From NCBI RefSeq assembly GCF_000003605.2, contig NW_003137830.1, forward strand, positions 46,353 to 69,825: DNA of 23,473 nucleotides, written 5' to 3'. The notes under the pieces were generated by a model. That model was not told the DNA's origin. It made no database searches and saw only the letters and a program-made list of their open reading frames with translations. Each line of letters begins with the position of its first letter. Positions within the stretch are counted from its first letter, which is position 1. The DNA comes from Saccoglossus kowalevskii. Taxonomy: Eukaryota; Hemichordata; Enteropneusta; Harrimaniidae. The position numbers were made by a program, and so were the translations under genes. Shown here piece after piece: positions 1-10,500 of the stretch.

Positions 1-38
1 TTGTGGACAACGGGGGGAGGGGGGGGGGTCATCTTGGT
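1..38. repeat. G-rich low-complexity tract
   Basis: A run of G broken by single A (about 11-28) sits at the window edge, just outside the family A array. Confidence 0.6.
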
Positions 39-950
39 TGCCTAATTAACTATTTAAAATACCTGTCAGGTAAACTGCATCTCTACCTTAAGTAACTATG
101 TACCAAGTTTCATTGAAATGTGATGATTACTACTTGAAATATCAAAAGCTGAAAATTAATTAATTATGCAAATTAGGTAATTAATATGTACTGATATTAC
201 ACTAAAAACTATCAGGTCTGTGCAGTGTCCTATGACATCTATGTACCAAGTTTCATTGAAATGTGATGATTACTACTTGAAATATCAAAAGCTGAAAATT
301 AATTAATTATACAAATTAGGTAATTAATATGTACTGATATTACACTAAAAACTATCAGGTCTGTGCAGTGTCCTATGACATCTATGTACCAAGTTTTATT
401 GAAATGTGATGATTACTACTTGAAATATCAAAAGCTGAAAATTAATTAATTATGCAAATTAGGTAATTAATATGTACTGATATTACCCTAAAAACTATCA
501 GGTCTGTGCAGTGTTCTATGATATCTATGTACCAAGTTTTATTGAAATGTGATGATTAGTACTTGAGATATCAGTGGAAAAACCAAAAATTAATTATTAT
601 GCAAATTAGATAATTAATATTGCACAGATTTTTACTTAAAACTAATCAAATCTGCACATTAGTTCAGAGCATCTATGTGCCAAGTTTCATCAAAATCCAA
701 TGAGTGGTTCTTTAGATATCAGTGGAACAGTCATGGAACAGCTAACAATCAGCTAATTATCATGCAAATTAGGTAATTAATATGCATGGATATTTACCAA
801 AACCTAATCAAATCTGCGCATTGGCCCAGAGCATCTATGTACCAAGTTTCATCAAAAACCGACACACACAGACACACATACGGACACACATACGGACACA
901 CTAACTGCAAAGACTCCCTTTTTGTGCTTCGCACACGGGAGTCAAAAATA
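39..950. repeat. Tandem-array element, family A (about 143-bp units, hairpin end)
   Basis: The CTATGTACCAAGTTT landmark recurs at 96, 239, 382, 525, 673 and 834: four units at exactly 143 bp, then two more diverged ones (148, 161). The array is followed by an ACACAGAC/ACATACGG simple-sequence tract (about 860-901) and a compound hairpin at 912-943. The hairpin has outer stem GACTCCC/GGGAGTC, inner stem GTGC/GCAC and loop TTC. The layout (tandem core, microsatellite-like tract, conserved end) matches the 'pearl'/Helentron-associated non-autonomous elements known from bivalves. Class assignment is inference. Confidence 0.75.
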
Positions 951-1459
951 GCAACATAACGTTTGCAAAGCAGTCCCAGACATTCAAAAGGTGGCTTTAA
1001 GCTGACCAATTAGACTGCCCTTGTAAACAAATTAACATATTTATCTCTAATGAAATGCAACTTGTGAGCGCTCGCTTATATTACACAAGTGTTGGTAAAA
1101 TTGTACAAAGAATGGTGAATGAAAGTGCTGCGGTAAATATACTGTAAAATACTTTATATTTGCTTGGAATGAGGTGATTTCGCAAAAGAGGTATTTCAAT
1201 GAAAATCAAATCCAGCAAATATACCTTTTCCCAATTAATTCACATTAAACTCATCAAAAATCAGTGAAAATAAATTCCATACAAAACACCCAAAAAGCCT
1301 TTTCAGTGAAAATTAATTCCAGCTAATAAAGTAAGTACACTGAAACAGCGGATGTAAAATAACAATTGCATGTGTTGAATGTGGGTCTATTAAAATAAAA
1401 ATTATTTCGACCACAGACACACATCTACCATGCATGCAGATGAGCAAATCAAACATTAC
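951..1459. other. Intron sequence, no feature recognised
   Basis: AT-rich sequence downstream of exon 8 of the minus-strand gene. I found no splice-flanked frame resembling an SH3 domain. Confidence 0.6.
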
Positions 1460-1571
1460 CTGTAGAAGTCTTGTTCTGAGACCTTGCTGGTGCTCCTTTA
1501 GAAGGCTTATCTCCCATTTTGGCTGGTGGTGGTCGAGGTGGCGCTGGTGCTTTTTTCTTAGGTTGATCGGG
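1460..1571 (-). CDS. SH3D19-like coding exon 8 (last in window)
   Basis: The acceptor is TTGTTTTAG and the donor G/GTAATG; 112 nt, leaving phase 1, so the reading frame must continue in an exon to the left. It encodes PDQPKKKAPAPPRPPPAK and then a basic linker (SKGAPARSQNKTST). No further exon was recognised in 1-1459. Confidence 0.75.
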
Positions 1572-4500
1572 CTAAAACAAAACATAGAACAATTATCTAA
1601 GCTTTTCAGTAAAACAGATAGGATAAGTTTGGCCTTCATTTGCGTTCAATGTCAACAAATAATGTATATAAGCTAATGTATACCAGTTATTAATTTTGAC
1701 AATCTGGTAATAAATTCTGTTATCTTCATAATTTTCAAATCTGATTTTCCAAACTTTACAATGCAGAGAAAACATATCACATGTATTCTCTCAGAGTGAG
1801 TCGTCATAAAGAAGTAGTGATAACAGTTTACAAACATACCCTTGCTGGAGCCGTTCTCATTGACTGTGACCGTGTAATGGACGATGAACTACTGCTTTTA
1901 AAATTAGTACTACTGCCTCCTTCAGTTTCTGGGATAGGTGAATCCAGCAATGACAAAGATGAAGAACTAGAGCTAGAGTGAATGGTCGGCCCACCAGAAG
2001 GTCTAGGAGGCGGCGCAGACTTAGATGAAAGACCAGATGTAGGGCTAGCAATAGGTCTTGGTGGTGGTCGACTCTTGCCTGCAGATGGCCGAATAATTGT
2101 TGGCCGTGATGATGCACTTCTTGTTGTTGGTGCTGGTGTTGGTCCAGTATGTGTTATTATCGGTATTGCACTTTCTTTATCTTCCAGATTTTCTGGTTGT
2201 TCATTCACAGTAACAGGTGATGGAGCTTTTGAATATAAGCTTTCAATATCTTTGATAAACTTATTCATGTCCTTTTGAGGTTCTACCCCACTACCAGCGC
2301 TAACGTTTGGTGTACTGGCACTATATGCTGGCGATGGCTGCCACGCTGCAGGATTTGGTTCTTTTCTCCTGGGGCGAGAGATTGGAACCGGTGGTGGCGC
2401 ATTCATCCCCATTCCGGTCAGCTCACTAGAAGCATCGCTTTTAAAGCTGTCTGGTTTTTGAGAAGGCTTTGGCCTCGGTCTTGATGTTGGTACTGGTGGC
2501 GGTGGCTGTGACGAAGATGGAAAAACTGGAACTGCAGATACAGTCGGTTTCGGTGTTAACGACGGAGCTGGCGTAAATACTGTACTTTTATCAAAAGCGA
2601 CAGGAGCAGTTGTTCCAGACGACTGCCAATTTTTAAAAGGATCTTGGATCTGTTGTTGTTTCTGAGATGACGAAAAGGGGACTGAAAATGGATCTTGATC
2701 AAATTGAGATTCTTGTACTGATGGTGGAGACTGAGATTTCTTCTGAGAAGGCTCTTCCACACTAGGTCCAATGGTTGGACGTAACATTACGCCAAACATA
2801 CCTCCAGCAGACTGGGCAGATATCTGTTCCTGGGGCAGCGATGCTGTCTGACTAGGAAACTGTGAGAAACTACTTTCATTCTCGATTGTTTTAGGAGATG
2901 GTGAAGAAGGTTTTGTAGCAACTACGGGTTTACAGGAGATAACAGGTGGTGTTGAGTTAGGCCTTGTAGCGACTGGTGAAGGTGTGATACTCTGTCTTGT
3001 GGTGCCCGGAGGCGGGGTGGATGAAACAAATCTTTGACTGTTGAAAGACTGTGAAAATGAGAATATCTCAGGTGATGGTGATGGGCTTGGTTTCAACACC
3101 TTAGATTGTGTATAATTAGTCACTGGAGGAGGTATATCTGGGCTGACTGAAGAAGGAGCTGAATAGTTTGGCTTAGCACTCAGTGGAGGTGGTTTTGTTG
3201 CTATCTTCGGATGTGGTGGGAGTGCGGGTGCTGTAGATTTATCAATTTCTGGAGCACTCTCAAAGACTCTTGATGATCTTACGTTAGAGGCAGATTTAGG
3301 TATTGCAGTCGGAAGTGGTGGCACTGGAGGTGGAGGAGATATTGAATCCTCTCCAGTTTTTGGCCTCACAGGCAACGGTGGTCCAACACTTGACACAGCA
3401 CCAGCTGGAAGAGGGGACTGTGGATCTGTATCACCCCTCTCATCTATTGGTTCTGCCTTAGAGCTCTGAGATAATGGTTTAGCAACTGGCACTGGTGGTT
3501 GATCATTCTGAGCTGCATCGTTCATTTTAGGGGTTGCATCCTTTTTTACAAGGGCTGGAACAGACACAATAGGATGAACGTATGAATGTGATGGTCTGCT
3601 TGATGGCAAAGGTGGAGGTGGACCTGAACTAGTTCTGTTGGCTGGTAATGGGGGAGGCACGTTTGGAGTAGATGATGATGATGTCACAGATTTTTGAGGT
3701 TGCTGCAAGTAAATAAAAAAAACAAATTTATTTATATTCTTATCGGTAAACTTTCTAACACGATTTTGTGTGTGTGTATGTACATTATTACAAATTATAA
3801 TTGAATTCTAGATAAATTACAATAGATCATTTGCAAATGACTTTGAAATTCTACAAAGTGGTCATAATCTTCAATATTTGGATGCACAAACAATTGAAAT
3901 ACAACACTTTGCAGATGGATACATGTATAACATAATTTGCGCATACACGTATTTGTATGTCAAAATGTCACTTACTACTGGTAGTCCATATGCAGCTCCA
4001 CAGGTTGTACCGATATTTCTATCATTTTGTGTTTTAATAGATAAATAGAATATTTGTAATGTATGTCATATTACAGCTACATGTACATCAAAACAAGTTC
4101 TCAGGAAAGAAAAATACTTGCCTTTTTCTGGTTAGCATCGTTATGAGATAGAGATGAACCTAGTAAATAAATAAAATGTTGAACATTTTCATTGCTAATT
4201 TCAATGTTATGGAAATTGATTGAACATGAAATATTGAGAAAAACAAACAAACAAGAATTGAGATGTCAAGTTAACACACAGGGCATGAATATCAAGAAAA
4301 AAAAACCCAGCAGAACATGCAAGAATATTGAGGTGCATCGTATAATAAAATTTGCAAATTACCGGTATCGAATAAAAGATATTTAAGTATGATCCTTAAA
4401 AATTTAAATTTCAAAAAACAAAAATTTTCAGAGAATTTCCAGATATTTTTGTTAGAATTAATAATTTTGTTAGTAATGGCAATAAACTTTAAAATATATT

Positions 4501-7500
4501 AATGTGAAGTATATGCATGATCCACACTTGATCTCAGTTACAGCATTGAACAGCTACAAAAAATGTAGTATTTCCAGCTAACACTTTGGTGCAGCATTTT
4601 GCCTATTTTTCTTATTAATTTTAAACCAAATGAACATAAATTTCTATTGACTACTAGTCTTGTTAAAAAATGTTGTCTTGAAAAAAATACAGAAACAATT
4701 ATGTCATGCGTGTGAGGATGCAAAACTCATTTTAAGTTGACTACACATACTGTGCTTACTCTACCAATAACATATGCCATACATAAATTCCAGAGTCAAA
4801 ATAAGTGATATTCAGTATACAACAAATGTTATTTTGTTTCACACACGCCTCTATTGGAGATGCGCTTCTAATAAATACAGTAATCTAGACTTATTCAATT
4901 GAAATAACAAAGCTCAGATTTCCCACTAAATTGTTCTGATTTGTCAGGTAATTATTTTCAAATATGAGCTAACAATATTGCAGTGTTGACTTATCATATC
5001 AAGTATCAACAAGAAGCCTATCGGCTGAGATAGCTCCGCTGTTAGCAATGCACATTTCAATTAAAGATATCATTTGAAAATGAACAATATGTATAGTATT
5101 AGAGCAATCGAACTTTCGGTTTTTAACAAGAAGTCGAAAATATCACTTTTCACCAAAAATTACAAAAATATTCACCAAAATTAGATAATTGAAGATATCA
5201 TTACAAAATGAACAAATCTGAGAGAGGTTCACATGTAGTACCTATATATGCAATATCAAAGCAATTAGACTTGCGGTTTTTAACAAGAAGTCAAAAATAT
5301 AATTTTTTACCAAAAATGATAAAAATATTCACTAAAATTAGAGAATTAAAGATATCATTACAAAATCTGAGAGAAGTCCACATGTAGTACCTATATATAT
5401 ATTATCAAAGCAATTGGACTTGCCGTTTTTAACAAGAAGTCAAAAATATAATTTTTTACCAAAAATGATAAAAATATTCACTAAAATTAGAGAATTAAAG
5501 ATATCATTACAAAATCTGAGAGAAGTCCACATGTAGTACCTATATATATATTATCGAAGCAATTGGACTTCCGGTTTTTAACAAGAAGTCGAAAATATCA
5601 CTTTTTGCCAAAAATGACAAAAATATTCACCAAAATTAGAGAATTGAAGATATCATGATGAAATGAACAAATCTCAGAAAGGTCTACCCAAGGTACATAT
5701 ACACCAAGTATCAAAGCATTCAGGCTTGTAGTTTTCAAGAAGAAGTCGAAAATGTAAAACATTGACACGGACGAAGACGGACAATCACTCATATGATAAG
5801 CTCCGCTCGACAAAGTCGTCAGCGGAGCTAAAAAAATCTTGATATTAAATATGTACTTTTATAATTTTATTTTCCCTAAAACCCACCCATTCACAGTAAC
5901 ACACATCATAATATGCATAATTTCATATAAGGAAACGTGAAAATAATCCTAATGAATTAATTGATTGATTGATGAATTATGACAAGTTAAAATGAAGTAA
6001 ACTTCACAAATGAAGTGAGCAAGCCATGCACCCTGTGGATCCCGATATACTGTGATCAATTCAGACTTCAGTCCATCATAGGAGTTTGAAACATGAAAAC
6101 ACAGCACATGTTATGCAGAAATGAATATGAATATTTACTGGATTTTAATGAAGATGGTGATGGTGGTGGTGGTCGCTCCGGCAGTTCTTTTTTAGGTCTG
6201 TTAGCAGGAATGGGTGGAGGCGAGTCTGAGTGAGTCTGTGTAGTATCTAGCATACCTGATACTTGCGGACACTCACTCATGGGTCTTGCTGATATGATAG
6301 TAATCTCGGGACGTCTGAAATATAAAATAAAATTATACTAGCATTAACTTCAATTGAAGAAGGCTTAGAATAACAGTTGGGCATTAGAGGCATATAAAAT
6401 AGAAACAGGAAATAGTAAACTACATGTAACTTGGAGTAAAACGTAGCTTGTGTGATAGCCAACTTATAGAAGACTCTGGATAATTTATACAAAGTAGGTA
6501 ATTATTATGCACAGATTTCAACCCAATACTCACCATGTCTGTCAACAACTCCTGATCACCTATGTACCAAATTTCATTGAAATCTTACAAGTGGTTATTA
6601 AAATATCTGAAAATTGTCTAAATTATATGCATGGATTTCAACTCTAACATAATCAGGTATGTGGAATTTTCAAGAACACCTATGTTTAATTGAAATCTGT
6701 CAAGTAGTTTTTGAGATATTTGGAACAGCTGAAAACTGGTGAAGTATTATGCAAATCAGGTAATTATTATTCACAAATTTCAATAAAAAAAATCAGGTCT
6801 GTGCATTATTCAGGGGCATTTATATGTATTTATTAAGTTTCATTGAAATCTGGTGAATAGTTGTTGAAACAGACATACATACATACATACAGACACAAAG
6901 AGAAAAGCCTCCCATTGTATGCTTTGCAAACATCAGTCGAATACAGAACTGACGACTAGTATTATCAATATATATTGTTTGAAAAGTACGCCATTTAAGA
7001 ACTGAATTATTTAAAGTTAATAAATTGATGGATAACTTTTTGTTTGTCAGGTTTATTTATGTATACATGGAATGTATAGATGAGTACATATCACCTGACC
7101 CTTGTTAGTAACAAAGTTGACAGCATGATTATTAACACATGATTTTTCATAGTACAGAGAATAATAATGTAAGGATGGAAAAATGATTTTTCTTGTGGCT
7201 TGGCAACTACAATTCTGACTGCAACTCCCCCAAAACTCTATCATTATTCTCATATTTCAGACTTAAAGTTCAAGTACATACACAGCATTTCTTATTTGAA
7301 ATGATAACTAATAATTCATTCATGTTTTGTATAGTTTGTCAACTTACCCGCCCCTCGATTTTGTTGGTGACATTTGAGCAGCAGACACAGGTCTAGTAGG
7401 AGATGTCTGTGAAGGCGTTGTTGGCTTTGCAGGAGGAACAACTGGTGGTGGCCTTGCAGGGGGAGCTGAAGGATAAAAACACATACCCTCTTATTATCTT

Positions 7501-10500
7501 TGTACCACAGAAATAAAACACTGTTTATGCATATTGACAACATGCAAAACACTGACCATGTAAAGATCTGACAAGACTAGCATTAGACAATTTCAGTTCT
7601 CTTTTTGGATTCTAATTCCCCATTGGAAGCAGTGATCAAAATGTTGAAAAAATGAAGCAGGTTTATTTCATGGAAGGTGACAAAAGCTTATATCCTGTGG
7701 AGTATTGGAAAGCACTTAATATATGAAATCTGGCTCTTGAGATTGTTATGGATCATTATGCAAATTAGGTCATTATTATGCACAAATTTCAACCAATAAC
7801 AAATCAGGTCTGTGCAGTACCACTGATTACTACATCAGTGACAAAATAGTATATAGTAGCAAACATATAGAGCTTTTGCCCTATTATAAAATATTTCAGG
7901 AAAATATGAAAAATTTAGTAAAAGCAAACTTACTGCGTAGTGGTGATACAGATGTTACTGTTGGCCTAAGAGTGAAAAAAAAGATGATAACATTTCCTTA
8001 ATAATGAATTCAGGTGTCTAAAAAAAAGGTCATGAGGTGACACATGTTTTTTCCTCGTTCCCAATCAAAATAAAGTCACATGTAGCTATATAGCTGGTTT
8101 ATCATTTTTGGTTGTGATTGCACCAAGCCACTCAGATTAATGAGATACATGACACTCAAATTTATACAGCTTTTCAGGTAGCATCAAAACTTAATTAATT
8201 CACAGTAGTGAAAATAATTGATTTTTGCATGAATTAATTAATAATAGCATACAAATGAAAATTATTCTTTTCATGTGTATGAATTAAAAATACTGTTGGA
8301 CGATTCAATGAATAGTGATTCATGGAATACTGGAACATCTGTAATGATTTGATTGGCACATTGGGGATACATTTCTGTGATTTTTATTTAGTTACACATT
8401 TTATTGTCATTATTTATCATTTTTATGTCCTAATGTTGCTACCATACAATACTCTCAGACGGTACTAGTCTGATATCCAGGAATTCAGAATGTCGTTCCT
8501 ATTGCACTCAAGAATAGACAGCACAGAATTCTGTGTCTGTGGCTGTCTCCATGATTTCAGTACATTACAATGGGAAATCGCATGTGCAGACTGACGTTTA
8601 CGTAAGCCTGCCTACAACACTCCAGACCGATTTTCTAGTCTATTATTCATAGATTTTTCAAAGTCTCGCGATAATAGACAGCATCTACATGTAGTCTAAG
8701 ATGTTAGAGTCATAAAATTATTATACAATGAAATGTATAATTGTGGATTGTAATTAAAGTTGTATTGTTGACCAAATTTTGCTTGAAGCCTTAGTTATGT
8801 AGAAAGTAATATTCTTTATGGACTGGATACAGCTTTTGCGACCCAAGATCGTGTAACAAGAGCGTCCAAGTGTGCGAGGGTACATCAGCCGTACGACAGA
8901 GAGTAGCAAAAGCTGTATACAGTCCATAAAGGTTTTATCATACACCTTATAAGTGTTATCACAATTTTACCACACCTTGACCCTAAACACACAACATAAT
9001 TTACAATGACACTGGGCCAGGCGTGATACAGGAAATTATTGCCCTTATGTGAGTGCACAATTCCCAGTGTTACGAGGCCGGGCAATATGATGTATATAAT
9101 AATATGTGAACTGTAGTGAATACAACAGCTATGGAATTCGCAAATTATCAATACACATGATTGTCATTAATAGCTTTGGTTCAAATTGGTTGTAATTGAG
9201 TTTTCATCATTCTAGGGTGTCATTAAGTCACTGAATTACACACAGAATCTGTTTGATGATCGAAAATGTACTATACTGGTACATTACAAATTAATACTTG
9301 AAGTAAAGTAATTTCCATCGAGATTAGTCTAAGACTGACACCAGAATCTAGAGTTGTTACCTGTATTTAATAAGTCCATCCCATTTGAATTTATAGGAAT
9401 TTTCTTACTAATGTTTGGACTGCGTTCAAGCAAACTTTAAACATCAAACATTATATACTTCCTAGGTTAGTTGTGTTTAGTGCACTCCTTAAGCAGAATT
9501 AAAACAGCCATGCATAACAGTTAAGATGATACCATAAATAGCCTAAATGGTGCAATGCGCCAGGTTTTGGTCGGTTCAACTCATGAATGCTGTAAATCTT
9601 GGTGTTTAGTTTTGGCAGAGTTACTCACGTCATGGCGACAATACAACTTTTATTATTATGACAATGAATAAAATTAAAGGTGAATAACAATTAGCATACA
9701 GATGGTTAATTTTCTGGGGAGAAAACTGCCAATGGAAGTGAACATAAACCACAAATTTCATCAAAATATAACTTTAGTTTAACCATGGTCACGCATCCCT
9801 ATCATTAATGTAAGTGCACACACTTTTAATAGAACAAATATGGTATGCCTAATAAATTGAGCTCACCTCGTTGATGGTACTATTGGTGGTGGTGGCAATG
9901 ATGTTGGCCTGGGTGGTAATGGTACTACTGGGGGAGGAGCATTATCATCACCATTCTCTAATGTCTTAACAGCTGTAACAGTGAAGAAGATGAAAGAGAA
10001 TTACAGATCAGACAGACCATGTTCTTTCCACGAATGAAGCTGAGGTTCAGTGATGTCTGTACAAAACATGATTTGATAAGATCATACACACTAAAACACG
10101 CATGGTTTCATAATCAACTGTGTTGTTTATTCCTGCAGCTTGTATTAAAACACAAATACACCATGTCAAAAACAGATACATACCATGTACTGTAGTCAAA
10201 TGTACGTTCAAAGGCGCAGATGTTCATTAAAGAAAACATCTTGATGAATAAATAGCAAAATACAGAAATGCTAAAATTACAAAACCTTTAAAACCTGCTT
10301 TTGCTGAGTATGGCATTTCAGTGAATGATTACTCAGACAAAACTTAATATGAAATTCCAGGAGTTCTATTTTACTGTATCTTAGTGTAGTTTAGTTTATT
10401 TTTATTTTTATAGTATAGTATATTTATTTTTTCTGACCATAGAACAACTCACTGTACATGTAGTTTGTTTTAGCGTTGAATAAATATTATATTTATTTCA

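Larger units (their letters stand above)
7966..9866. other. Intron 2 of SH3D19-like gene
   Basis: 1.9 kb of AT-rich intron. It holds the inverted repeat at 8814-8931 and a patch of nested palindromes at 9009-9086. Nothing else recognised. Confidence 0.55.

Noticed and set aside
39-950. CRISPR-like array
   Set aside because: Units are contiguous 143-bp repeats without unique spacers, in an intron-containing eukaryotic genome.
794-1009. Short minus-strand frame as next exon of the SH3D19-like gene
   Set aside because: It covers the simple-sequence tract and end hairpin of the repeat element and does not resemble an SH3 domain.
3976-4018. Possible extra exon of the SH3D19-like gene (minus strand, GTAAGT donor, readable as NIGTTCGAAYGLPV)
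   Set aside because: Between the only usable acceptor and the donor it is 43 nt, which would break the phase-0 junction between exons 6 and 7. The acceptor also has a poor pyrimidine tract. It could be an unproductive cassette exon.
8885-9151. 88-codon minus-strand frame
   Set aside because: Overlaps inverted repeat sequence and has no recognised domain.
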